A DNA stretch of 64,000 nucleotides from Paucibacter_B soli. Its GTDB lineage: Bacteria; Pseudomonadota; Gammaproteobacteria; Burkholderiales; Burkholderiaceae_C. The notes under the pieces were generated by a model. It was not told the DNA's origin, did not search any database, and saw only the letters and a list, made by a program, of their open reading frames with translations. Position 1 is the stretch's first letter; every line of letters begins with the position of its first letter. The stretch is taken from the NCBI RefSeq assembly GCF_037482845.1, contig NZ_JBBHJW010000005.1, positions 124,001-188,000 of the forward strand, in the 5' to 3' direction. Shown here in pieces: positions 37,312-46,356 of the stretch. The translations under genes were made by a program, and so were the position numbers.

Positions 37312-39138
37312 ATGCGACGAGCTGGCCTTGCCCGCACCGCGGCCGTACTGCTGGCCGGCGTATTCTTCTCGACCTGTGCCGCGGCCCAGGCACCCACTCC
37401 CGAGCCCAAGGTGCTGCGCTATGCCTTCCGGGTGGCCGAGACCGGTTTCGACCCGGCGCAGATCTCCGACACCTATAGCAAGACGGTGGCCGCCGGCATC
37501 TTCGACGCGCCCCTGAAGTTCGAGTTCCTGGCCAGGCCGGCCAAGCTGGTCCCGAACACCCTGGTGGCGATGCCGGAGATCTCGGACGACTTCAAGACCC
37601 TGAGCTTCGAGCTCAGGCCCGGCATCCACTTCAGCGATGACCCGGTGTTTGGTGGCAAGAAGCGCGAGCTGACCGCCGCCGACTATATCTACGCGATCAA
37701 GCGCCACTACGACCCGCAATGGAAGAGCCCCAACCTCTACCTGCTGGAGAACGTCAAGATCCTGGGCCTGTCGGAACTGCGCCGCGAGCTGATGGCGGCC
37801 AAGAAGCCCTTCGACTACGAGCGCCCGGTCGAGGGCCTGCAGCAGCTGGGCCGCTACAAGTTCCAGATCAAGCTGGGCGTGGGTGATCCGCGCTTCATCT
37901 ACCAGTTCGCCGATGCCGGTTTTCTGGGCGCGGTGGCGCGCGAAGTGGTCGAGGCCTATGCCGACAAGATCATGGAGCACCCGGTGGGCACCGGCCCCTG
38001 GCGCCTGGCCGAATGGCGCCGCAGCTCGCGCATCGTGCTCGAGAAGAACCCGAATTACCGCGAGGAGTTCTACAAGGAGCAGCCGCCGGCCGACAAGCCC
38101 GAGCTGGCCGCCCAGGTGCGGGCCCTGCAGGGCCGCCGCCTGCCCATGGTGGACCGGGTGGAGATCGCCATCATCGAAGAGAACCAGCCGCGCTGGCTGT
38201 CCTTCCTGGGCGGCGAGGCCGAGGTGCTGCAGGAGCTGCCCTTCGAGTTCGCCAACATCGCCATCCCCGGCAACAAGCTGGCGCCCAATCTGGCCAAGAA
38301 GGGCGTGCGGATGACGCGCTTCATCTACCCCGAGATCGCGTTCTCCTACTTCAATATGGATGACCCGGTGGTGGGCGGCTACACGCCGGAGAAGATCGCG
38401 CTGCGCCGCGCCATTTCCCTGGCCATGGACGTGGACAAGCAGATCCGCCTGGCGCGTAGCGGCCAGGGCATTGCCGCGCAAGGCCCATCGATCCCGGGCG
38501 TGTTCGGGTACGACCCGGGCTTCAAGTCGGAGATGAGCGAGTACAACCTGGCCAAGGCCCGCGCCTTGCTGGACCTCTATGGCTACACCGACAAGGACGG
38601 CGACGGCTGGCGCGACCTGCCCGATGGCACGCCGCTGCGCATCGAGTACGCGACCCAGCCCGACGGCACCAGCCGCCAGCTGATCGAGCTCTGGCACAAG
38701 GGCATGGAGGCGCTGAAGGTCAGGATGGAGTTCAAGACCGCCAAATGGCCCGAGAACCTCAAGTCCGCCAACGCCGCCAAGCTGCAGATGTGGGGCGTGA
38801 GCTGGGTCGCCACCACCCCGGACAACGACACCTTCCTGGCGCTGGGCGATGGCCGTGCCAAGGGCAAGGCCAACAAGGCGCGCTTTGACCTGCCGGCCTA
38901 CAACGCGCTCTACGACAAGCAGAAGGCCCTGCCCAACGGCCCCGAACGCGAGGCCGTGATGCGCGAAGCCCAACGCCTGCTGATCGCCTACATGCCCTAC
39001 AAGATGGATATCCACCGCATCTTTACCGACCTCTCTCAGCCCTGGGTGATCGGCTACGAGCGCAACGTCTTCGTGCGCAACTTCTGGCAATACGTGGACG
39101 TCGACACGCAGCGCTTGCCCAAGGGGGGTCGGCCATGA
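37312..39138 (+). CDS. ABC transporter substrate-binding protein, family 5, copy 1
   Basis: 608 residues. A signal peptide ends CAAAQA and is followed by the family-5 binding fold (PKVLRYAFRVAETGFDPAQI). A GTGPW segment and a Ca-loop-like DKDGDGW near residue 426 follow. It has a distinctive insert, RHYDPQWKSPNLYLLE, shared with copy 6 and not with copies 2-5. The ATG at 37312 has a weak ribosome site. In-frame GTG and TTG codons just upstream are alternatives. It overlaps copy 2 by 4 bp. Confidence 0.9.
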   Translation: MRRAGLARTAAVLLAGVFFSTCAAAQAPTPEPKVLRYAFRVAETGFDPAQISDTYSKTVAAGIFDAPLKFEFLARPAKLVPNTLVAMPEISDDFKTLSFELRPGIHFSDDPVFGGKKRELTAADYIYAIKRHYDPQWKSPNLYLLENVKILGLSELRRELMAAKKPFDYERPVEGLQQLGRYKFQIKLGVGDPRFIYQFADAGFLGAVAREVVEAYADKIMEHPVGTGPWRLAEWRRSSRIVLEKNPNYREEFYKEQPPADKPELAAQVRALQGRRLPMVDRVEIAIIEENQPRWLSFLGGEAEVLQELPFEFANIAIPGNKLAPNLAKKGVRMTRFIYPEIAFSYFNMDDPVVGGYTPEKIALRRAISLAMDVDKQIRLARSGQGIAAQGPSIPGVFGYDPGFKSEMSEYNLAKARALLDLYGYTDKDGDGWRDLPDGTPLRIEYATQPDGTSRQLIELWHKGMEALKVRMEFKTAKWPENLKSANAAKLQMWGVSWVATTPDNDTFLALGDGRAKGKANKARFDLPAYNALYDKQKALPNGPEREAVMREAQRLLIAYMPYKMDIHRIFTDLSQPWVIGYERNVFVRNFWQYVDVDTQRLPKGGRP

Positions 39139-40940
39139 AACAGCTCTTGATGGGTCTGGCGCTGGCGCTGAGCCTGGGCGCGGCCGGCGCTGCCGAGGCG
39201 CCGCCCGCTGCGCCCAAGCTGCTGCGCTACAACTTCCGCGTTGCCGAGACCGGCTTCGACCCGGCGCGCATCACCGACCTCTACTCGCGCGCCATCACCG
39301 GCCATATCTTCGAGGGTCTGTACAGCTACGATCATCTGGCCCGGCCCGCCAAGCTGGTGCCCGTCACCGCCGCCGGCATGCCCGAGGTCAGCGCCGACTT
39401 CAAGACCTGGACCATCAAGATCAAGCCCGGCATCTTCTTCGCCGACGACCCGGTGTTCAAGGGCAGGAAGCGCGAGCTGGTGGCCGAGGACTATGTCTAT
39501 GTGCTCAAGCGCACCGCCGACCCGGTGCTCAACAGCCCGCACTGGAGCGAGATCGACGAGCAGGGCTTTGTGGGCCTGGCCGAGTACCGCGCCGAGCTGC
39601 TCAAGAGCAAGGGCAGCAAGCCCTTTGACTACGACCGCCCCATCGCCGGCCTGCGCGCGCTGGACCGCTACACCCTGCAGCTCACGCTCAAGGAAACGCG
39701 GCCGCGCCTGATCGACATCCTGGCCCAGACCGACCTCTACGGCGCCACCGCGCGCGAGGCCATCGAGCATTACGGCGAGCAGAGCATGGGCCATCCGGTC
39801 GGCACCGGGCCCTTTGTGCTCAAGCAGTGGCGGCGCAGCTCGCTGATCGTGCTGGAAAAGAACCCCGACTACCGCGAGCGTTATTACGAGGCCCAGCCGA
39901 ACGCTGACGATGCCGAGGGTCAGGCCTTGCTGGCACGCTTCAAGGGCCGGCGCATCCCGATGGTGGACCGGGTGGAAGTCTCCATCATCGAGGAGAACCA
40001 GCCGCGCTGGCTGTCCTTCCTGGGCGGCGAGTTCGATCTGCTGGAGCGCGTGCCCGAGGACTTCATCAACCAGGCCATGCCCAACGGCCGCCTGGCGCCC
40101 AACCTCGCCAAGCGCGGCATCCAGGCCTACCGCAGCCTGGCCTCCGACGTGCTCTACACCGTCTTCAATATGGAGGACCCGGTGGTGGGCGGCTACACGG
40201 CCGACAAGATCGCGCTGCGCCGCGCCATCGGCCTGGCCACCAACGGCCCGCGCGAGATGGCCCTGGTGCGGCGCGGTCAGGCGGTGGTGGCGCAATCGCT
40301 CTACCTGCCCAATACCAGCGGCTACGACCCTGCCTACAAGAGCGAGATGGGCGAGTACGACCCGGCGCGCGCCAACGCCCTGCTGGACCTCTACGGCTAC
40401 AAGGACGTGGACGGCGACGGCTGGCGCGAGCTGCCCGACGGCAGCGCGCTGGAGCTGGAAAGCCTCACCACGCCGGACGGCTTCCAGCGCCAGATCGACG
40501 AGCTGTGGCAGAAGTCGCTCGCCAAGGTGGGCCTGAAGCTGCGCTACAAGGTGGCCAAGTGGCCCGAGAACCTCAAGTCCATGCGCGCCGGCAAGTTCCA
40601 GCTCTGGGCCCTGGCCAACAGCGCCTCCATGCCCGACGGCAAGGACTCGCTGGCGGCCCTGCACAGCGGCCATATCGGCACCTATAACTACGCGCGCTTC
40701 AGCCTGCCCGAGATGGACAAGCTGTTTGACGCCGTGGGATCGCTGCCCGACGGCCCCGAGCGCGACGCGATCTTCCTGCAGAGCAAGCGCCTGGCCACCG
40801 CCTACATGCCCTACAAATACCGCGGCCATCGCTACCTGAGCGACCTGGCCCATGCCCAGCTGATCGGCTACCGCCGCCATCCCTTCAAGCTGCACTGGTG
40901 GGAGTTCGTGGATATCGACAACGCCCAGCGGCAGAGGTAG
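39135..40940 (+). CDS. ABC transporter substrate-binding protein, family 5, copy 2
   Basis: 601 residues with a Sec signal (MKQLLMGLALALSLGAAGA). It shares the array's core motifs: ETGFDPARITDLYSR, KIKPGIFFADDPVFKG, GHPVGTGPFVLKQWRRSS and DVDGDGW, a Ca-loop-like element. It has LYGATAREAIEHY in place of the longer loops of copies 1 and 6. It begins within the stop codon of copy 1. The ligand is probably a peptide or peptide-like compound, but the pocket has not been characterised. Confidence 0.9.
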   Translation: MKQLLMGLALALSLGAAGAAEAPPAAPKLLRYNFRVAETGFDPARITDLYSRAITGHIFEGLYSYDHLARPAKLVPVTAAGMPEVSADFKTWTIKIKPGIFFADDPVFKGRKRELVAEDYVYVLKRTADPVLNSPHWSEIDEQGFVGLAEYRAELLKSKGSKPFDYDRPIAGLRALDRYTLQLTLKETRPRLIDILAQTDLYGATAREAIEHYGEQSMGHPVGTGPFVLKQWRRSSLIVLEKNPDYRERYYEAQPNADDAEGQALLARFKGRRIPMVDRVEVSIIEENQPRWLSFLGGEFDLLERVPEDFINQAMPNGRLAPNLAKRGIQAYRSLASDVLYTVFNMEDPVVGGYTADKIALRRAIGLATNGPREMALVRRGQAVVAQSLYLPNTSGYDPAYKSEMGEYDPARANALLDLYGYKDVDGDGWRELPDGSALELESLTTPDGFQRQIDELWQKSLAKVGLKLRYKVAKWPENLKSMRAGKFQLWALANSASMPDGKDSLAALHSGHIGTYNYARFSLPEMDKLFDAVGSLPDGPERDAIFLQSKRLATAYMPYKYRGHRYLSDLAHAQLIGYRRHPFKLHWWEFVDIDNAQRQR

Positions 40941-40945
40941 ACAAG

Positions 40946-42748
40946 GTGAATCGACACTGGGTCGCCGCCCTGCTGCTGGCACTGACATGGGTAACGGCGC
41001 AGGCCGCCGAGACGCCGCCCACCAAGGTGCTGCGTTATGCCTTCCCGATCGCCGAGACCGGCTTCGATCCCTCGCAGCTCACCGACATCTATTCGCGCAC
41101 CGTCACCTCGCACATCTTCGAGTCGCTCTACCGCTATGACCACCTGGCGCGGCCGGTGCGCATCCTGCCCCTGGTGGCGGCAGGCGACCCCGAGGTCTCG
41201 GCCGACTTCAAGACCTTCACGGTGCGCATCACGCCCGGCATCTACTTTGCCGATGACCCGGTCTTCAAGGGCCAGCGTCGCGAACTCACGGCGGCCGATT
41301 TCGTGTTCACGTACAAGCGCTTTGCCGATCCGGCGCTCAAGAGCCCGATCTGGAGCAGCCTGGAAGAGGCCGGCCTGTTGGGCATGAAGGCGCTGCGCCA
41401 GCAGGCGCTGGCCAGCAAGCAAGCCATGCGCTATGACACCGAGCTCGAAGGCCTGCGCGCGCTGGACCGCTACACCCTGCAGTTCCGCACCGAGCAGCCG
41501 CGCCCGCGCCTGGTGGACCTGATCATGAACGACAACGGCCTCTACGGCGCGCTGGCGCCCGAGGTGGTGGCCGCCTATGGCGACAAGATCGCCGAGCATC
41601 CGGTGGGCACCGGGCCTTTCAGGCTCAAGAGCTGGCGGCGCAGCTCGCAGATCGTGCTGGAGAAAAACCCCGGCTACCGCGAGCGCTACTACGATGCCGA
41701 GCCGGTGGCCGACGATGCCGAGGGCGAGGCTCTGCTGGCGCGCTTCAAGGGGCGCCGCATTCCCATGCTCGACGAGGTGCAGATCGCCATCATCGAGGAG
41801 GTGCAGCCGCGCTGGCTGAGCTTTCTGAACACCGAGTCCGATTTCCTGGAGCGTGTGCCGGCCGAGTTCATCGGCATCGCAGCGCCGGGCGGCAAGGTGG
41901 CGCCCAATCTGGCCAAGCGCGGCGTGCAGGCCTGGCGCACCGTCGCTCCCGACGCCACGCTGACCGTGTTCAATATGGAGCATCCGGTGGTGGGCGGCAT
42001 GGGTCCCGACAAGGTGGCGCTGCGCCGCGCCATCAGCCTGGCCACCGATGTGGAGCGCGAGATCCGCCTGGCGCGACGCGCCCAGGCGATACCCGCGCAG
42101 TCGCAGCTGGTGCCGCATACCAAGGGTTATGAGGCCGGGTTCAAGTCCGAGCTCAGCAGCCACGACCCGGCGCGCGCCAAGGCCTTGCTGGACCTCTACG
42201 GCTATCTGGACCGCGATGGCGACGGCTGGCGCGAACTGCCCGATGGCCAGCCCCTGGTGATACAGCGCCGCACCCAGCCCGATGCGGTGTCGCGCCAGCT
42301 CGACGAGCTCTGGCAAAAAAACCTGATGGCGGTGGGCATCAAGCTGGAGCTGCAGACGGCCAAGTGGCCCGAGAACCTCAAGAGCGCACGCGCCGGCAAG
42401 TTCATGGTGTGGGGCGTGGCCTCGTCGGCCGCCAGCACCGACGGCCAGGAGGCCATGCAGCGCCTCTACGGCCCGGCCAGCGGCGGGCAGAACCTTTCGC
42501 GCTTCAACGACCCGCGTTTCAACCAGCTCTACGAGCGCATGAAGGGCCTGCCCGACGGCCCCGAGCGCGCCGCCCTGCTGCGCGAGGCGCAGCGCATCTC
42601 GCTGGCCTATCTGCCCTACAAGGCCCATGTGCATCGCATCTACACCGACCTCGCCTACCCCTGGCTGATCGGCTACCGGCGGCCCCTGTTCTGGCAGGAC
42701 TGGTGGCAGTATGTGGACGTCGACGAGGCCAAGCGGCCGCAAAAATGA
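40946..42748 (+). CDS. ABC transporter substrate-binding protein, family 5, copy 3
   Basis: 600 residues. I use the GTG at 40946 because AGAGG precedes it by eight bases and the product then begins as a normal signal peptide (NRHWVAALLLALTWVTAQA). Upstream readings add a hydrophilic stretch inside copy 2. The core motifs ETGFDPSQLTDIYSR, EHPVGTGPFRLKSWRRSS and DRDGDGW are present. Two features set it apart from its siblings: an extra Asn-rich MNDNGLYGALAPEV loop and GGMGPDKVALRR. Confidence 0.9.
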   Translation: MNRHWVAALLLALTWVTAQAAETPPTKVLRYAFPIAETGFDPSQLTDIYSRTVTSHIFESLYRYDHLARPVRILPLVAAGDPEVSADFKTFTVRITPGIYFADDPVFKGQRRELTAADFVFTYKRFADPALKSPIWSSLEEAGLLGMKALRQQALASKQAMRYDTELEGLRALDRYTLQFRTEQPRPRLVDLIMNDNGLYGALAPEVVAAYGDKIAEHPVGTGPFRLKSWRRSSQIVLEKNPGYRERYYDAEPVADDAEGEALLARFKGRRIPMLDEVQIAIIEEVQPRWLSFLNTESDFLERVPAEFIGIAAPGGKVAPNLAKRGVQAWRTVAPDATLTVFNMEHPVVGGMGPDKVALRRAISLATDVEREIRLARRAQAIPAQSQLVPHTKGYEAGFKSELSSHDPARAKALLDLYGYLDRDGDGWRELPDGQPLVIQRRTQPDAVSRQLDELWQKNLMAVGIKLELQTAKWPENLKSARAGKFMVWGVASSAASTDGQEAMQRLYGPASGGQNLSRFNDPRFNQLYERMKGLPDGPERAALLREAQRISLAYLPYKAHVHRIYTDLAYPWLIGYRRPLFWQDWWQYVDVDEAKRPQK

Positions 42749-44541
42749 TGAAGCATTGGATATTGGCCCTGGCCTTGAGCGCCGTGCTCGGCCAGGCGAA
42801 CGCTACAGAGGCGCAGGTGCCCGTCAAGGTGTTTCGTTATGCCTTCCCGATCGCCGAGACCGGCTTCGATCCGGCGCAGATCAGCGACACCTATTCGCGC
42901 ACCGTCACGCCGCATATCTTCGAGGCCTTGTACGGCTACGACCCGCTGGCCCTGCCGGTGAAGATCAGGCCGCTCACTGCAGCAAGCCTGCCCGAGGTAT
43001 CAAGCGACTTCAAGGCCTGGACCATACGCATCAAGCCCGGCATCTTCTTTGCCGACGATGCGGCCTTCAAGGGCAAGCCCCGTGAGCTGGTGGCCGAGGA
43101 CTATGTGTACAGCCTCAAGCGCTTCGCCGACCCCAAGGTCAAGAGCCCGATCTGGAACAGCGTGGAGGAGATCGGCCTCGTCGGTCTGGCCGCGCTGCGC
43201 AAGCAGGCCCTGGCAGGCAAGCAGGCCTTTGACTATGAGCGCCCCATCGAGGGCTTGCGCGCGCTCGACCGCTACACCCTGCAGCTCAGGCTCGAACAGG
43301 CGCGCCCGCGCCTGCTTGAAACGCTGGCGCAGAACGACTTGTTCGGTGCGGTGGCGCGCGAGGTGGTCGAGGCCTATGGCGACGAGATCATGGGTCACCC
43401 GGTGGGCACCGGGCCCTTTGTGCTCAAGCAATGGCGGCGCAGCTCGCTCATCGTGCTGGAGAGGAACCCCGCCTATCGCGAGGTCCTGTACGAGGCCGAA
43501 CCCGGCGCCGACGATGCCGAGGGCCAGGCCATCCTGGCGCGGCTGAAGGGCCGGCGCCTGCCCATGGTGGACCGGGTGGAGGTTTCCATCATCGAGGAGA
43601 GCCAGCCGCGCTGGCTGTCTTTCCTCAACAAGGAGCATGATCTGATCGACCGCGTGCCGGCCGAGTTCGTCGGTGTCGCGCTGCCGCAGAACCGCTTGGC
43701 GCCCAATCTGGCCAAGCAGGGCATGAGGCTGCACCGCATCCTGAACTCCGACAGCTCCTTCACCTTCTTCAATATGGAAGACGCCACCGTGGGCGGCTAC
43801 ACGCCCGAGAAGGTGGCGCTGCGCCGCGCGCTCTCGCTCAGCCTGGATATCGAGCGCGAGATTCGCCAGGTGCGCCGTGGTCAGGCGGTGGTGGCCCAGT
43901 CCATGGTGCTGCCGCATACCAGCGGTTACGACCCGCGCTACAAGAGCGAGATCGGCGACTTTGACCCGGCGCGTGCGCGTGCCCTGCTCGACCTCTATGG
44001 CTATGTAGACCGGAACGGCGACGGCTGGCGCGATATGCCCGATGGCTCGCCGCTGGTGATCGAGGTGGCGAGTCAGCCCGACTCGCTCTCGCGCCAGTAC
44101 GACGAGCTCTGGCAACGCAACCTCAGGGCCGTGCAGATCCAGGTGAAGTTCTTTCACGGCAAATGGCCCGAGCAGCTCAAGCAGGCGCGCGCCGGCAAGC
44201 TGATGCTGTGGTTCCTGGGCACGACCGCCGCCGGCCCCGACGGCATTGGCGCGCTGCAGCGCATGTATGGCCCGCAGTCGGGCAACCAGAATCTTGCGCG
44301 CTTCAAGAACGCCGAGTTCGACGCGCTCTACGAGCGCATGCAGGTGCTGCCCGACGGCCCCGAGCGCGAGGCCCTGTTCCTGCAGGCCAAGCGCATCCAG
44401 GCCGCCTGGATGCCGATGAAGACGCATGTGCATCGCATCGTCAACGACATCAGCCAGCCCGAGCTGATCGGCTACCGCCGGCCCATGCTGCGCAACGAGT
44501 TCTGGCAGTACATCGACATCGATCGCAGCCCGAAGCATTGA
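42745..44541 (+). CDS. ABC transporter substrate-binding protein, family 5, copy 4
   Basis: 598 residues. The start overlaps the stop of copy 3 (ATGA). The signal peptide is MMKHWILALALSAVLGQANA. It has the family motifs ETGFDPAQISDTYSR, GHPVGTGPFVLKQWRRSS and the Ca-loop-like DRNGDGW. It lies closest to copies 3 and 5 in the SPIWNSVEEIGLVGLAALR segment. The C-terminal ISQPELIGYRRP matches all copies. Confidence 0.9.
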   Translation: MMKHWILALALSAVLGQANATEAQVPVKVFRYAFPIAETGFDPAQISDTYSRTVTPHIFEALYGYDPLALPVKIRPLTAASLPEVSSDFKAWTIRIKPGIFFADDAAFKGKPRELVAEDYVYSLKRFADPKVKSPIWNSVEEIGLVGLAALRKQALAGKQAFDYERPIEGLRALDRYTLQLRLEQARPRLLETLAQNDLFGAVAREVVEAYGDEIMGHPVGTGPFVLKQWRRSSLIVLERNPAYREVLYEAEPGADDAEGQAILARLKGRRLPMVDRVEVSIIEESQPRWLSFLNKEHDLIDRVPAEFVGVALPQNRLAPNLAKQGMRLHRILNSDSSFTFFNMEDATVGGYTPEKVALRRALSLSLDIEREIRQVRRGQAVVAQSMVLPHTSGYDPRYKSEIGDFDPARARALLDLYGYVDRNGDGWRDMPDGSPLVIEVASQPDSLSRQYDELWQRNLRAVQIQVKFFHGKWPEQLKQARAGKLMLWFLGTTAAGPDGIGALQRMYGPQSGNQNLARFKNAEFDALYERMQVLPDGPEREALFLQAKRIQAAWMPMKTHVHRIVNDISQPELIGYRRPMLRNEFWQYIDIDRSPKH

Positions 44542-44544
44542 GCC

Positions 44545-46356
44545 ATGGCAGCCACCTTCGCCCGCGTGCTGGCTGTCTGTGTGCTGAGTGCGGCGGCGCT
44601 GGGGCTGCGCGCCGAGGCGGCCGAGGCCCAACGCAAGCTGCTGCGCTACGCCTTCCTGGTGGGCGAGACCGGTTTCGACCCCGCGCAGATTTCCGATCTC
44701 TATTCGCGCTACCTCACCGCGCATATCTTCGACGGCCTCTACAAATACGACCACCTGGCGCGGCCCTACAAGATCAAGCCGAATGTGGCCGATGGCATGC
44801 CCGAAGTGTCGGCCGACTTCCGCACCTGGACCGTCAAGCTGAAGCAAGGCATCTACTTCGCCGACGACACGGCCTTCAAGGGCAGGAAGCGCGAGCTGGT
44901 GGCCGAGGATTTCGTCTACAGCTTCAAGCGCTTTTTCGACCCCGCCACCAAGAGCCCGCTCTACTCCAGCCTGAAGGACGAGGGCATCCTGGGCCTGGAC
45001 GAGCTGCGCCAGCAGGCATTGAAGAGCAAGAAGCCCTTTGACTACGACCGGCCGGTGGAGGGCCTGCGCGCGCTCGATCGCTACACCCTGCAGATCAAGC
45101 TGGCCGAGGCGCGCCCGCGCCTGCTCTACACGCTGGCGATTGGCGATGTGATGGTGGCGGTGGCGCGCGAGGTGATCGAAGCCTACCCTGGCAAGGCGAT
45201 GGAGCACCCGGTGGGCACCGGGCCCTTTGTGCTCAAGCAGTGGCGGCGCAGCTCGCGCATGCTGTTCGAGCGCAACCCCAACTTCCGCGAGCAGTATTAC
45301 GACGCCGAGCCGAATGCCGACGACGCCGAGGGCCAGGCCATGCTGGCGCGCTTCAAGGGCCGGCGCCTGCCGATGCTGGACGCGGTGGAGATCGCCATCA
45401 TCGAGGAAGGCCAGCCGCGCTGGCTGAGCTTTCTGCGCGGCGAGTTCGACCTGCTGTTCCTGCTGCCGGAGGAGTACGCCGACATCGCCATCCCGCATGG
45501 CCGCATCGCGCCCCATCTGGCCAAGCAGGGAATCCGGGCGCACAGCATGGCCAGCCCCGACCGCACGCTGTTCTATTTCAATATGGAAGACCCGGTGGTG
45601 GGCGGCACCACGCCCGCCAAGGTGGCGCTGCGCCGCGCCATCGGCCTGGCCACCGACGTGGGGCGCGAGATCCGCCAGGTGCGGCGTGGCCAGGCGGTGC
45701 CGGCGCAATCGGTGGTGGCGCCGCTGACCTGGGGTTACGACGCCGACTTCAAGAGCGAGAACAGCGATTTCGACCCGGCACGCGCGATGGCCCTGCTGGA
45801 CATCTATGGCTATCTGGACCGCGATGGCGACGGCTGGCGCGAGCAGCCCGACGGCACGCCGCTGCTGATCGAATACGCCTCCTCGCCCGACAGCCGCTCG
45901 CGCCCCTTCGAGGAGCTGTGGCAAAAAGACATGGCCCGCATCGGCATCCGCATCAAGGTGAAATCGGCGCAGTGGCCCGAGCAACTCAAGGCCTCGCGCG
46001 CCGGCCAGCTGATGGTCTGGCAGCTCGGCTATTCGGCCTCCACGCCCGACGCGCAGCTGGGCTTCGAGCTGCTTTATGGCCCGGCCGCCGGCGGCCAGAA
46101 CCTGGGGCGCTTTCGCAACGCCCAGTTCGACGCTGCCTACGACGCCATGCGCCGCCTGCCCGACGGCCCCGAGCGCCTGGCGCAGTTGCGCGAGCTGCAG
46201 CGCATCACCCTGGCCTATATGCCGCAGAAGTACCGCGTGCACCGCGTCGTCACCGACCTCAGCCAGCCCTGGCTGCTGGGCTTCCGGCGGCCGGTGTTTG
46301 GCAACAGCTTCTGGTCCTATCTGGACGTCGATAGCGAGCGGCGGGCCGCGCCATGA
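44545..46356 (+). CDS. ABC transporter substrate-binding protein, family 5, copy 5
   Basis: 603 residues, starting 3 bp after copy 4. The signal peptide is VLAVCVLSAAALGLRAEA. It has ETGFDPAQISDLYSR, EHPVGTGPFVLKQWRRSS and DRDGDGW. It differs from the others in the region after GIEALPP-type loops: SPLYSSLKDEGILGLDELR and LYTLAIGDVMVAVAR. It overlaps copy 6 by 4 bp. Confidence 0.9.
   Translation: MAATFARVLAVCVLSAAALGLRAEAAEAQRKLLRYAFLVGETGFDPAQISDLYSRYLTAHIFDGLYKYDHLARPYKIKPNVADGMPEVSADFRTWTVKLKQGIYFADDTAFKGRKRELVAEDFVYSFKRFFDPATKSPLYSSLKDEGILGLDELRQQALKSKKPFDYDRPVEGLRALDRYTLQIKLAEARPRLLYTLAIGDVMVAVAREVIEAYPGKAMEHPVGTGPFVLKQWRRSSRMLFERNPNFREQYYDAEPNADDAEGQAMLARFKGRRLPMLDAVEIAIIEEGQPRWLSFLRGEFDLLFLLPEEYADIAIPHGRIAPHLAKQGIRAHSMASPDRTLFYFNMEDPVVGGTTPAKVALRRAIGLATDVGREIRQVRRGQAVPAQSVVAPLTWGYDADFKSENSDFDPARAMALLDIYGYLDRDGDGWREQPDGTPLLIEYASSPDSRSRPFEELWQKDMARIGIRIKVKSAQWPEQLKASRAGQLMVWQLGYSASTPDAQLGFELLYGPAAGGQNLGRFRNAQFDAAYDAMRRLPDGPERLAQLRELQRITLAYMPQKYRVHRVVTDLSQPWLLGFRRPVFGNSFWSYLDVDSERRAAP

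Noticed and set aside
37285..37313. Promoter-like TTGCTA-17 bp-TGTAAT upstream of binding-protein copy 1
   Set aside because: The -10 overlaps the ATG at 37312, so transcription would start after the initiation codon, and no later in-frame start preserves the signal peptide. I treat it as chance.
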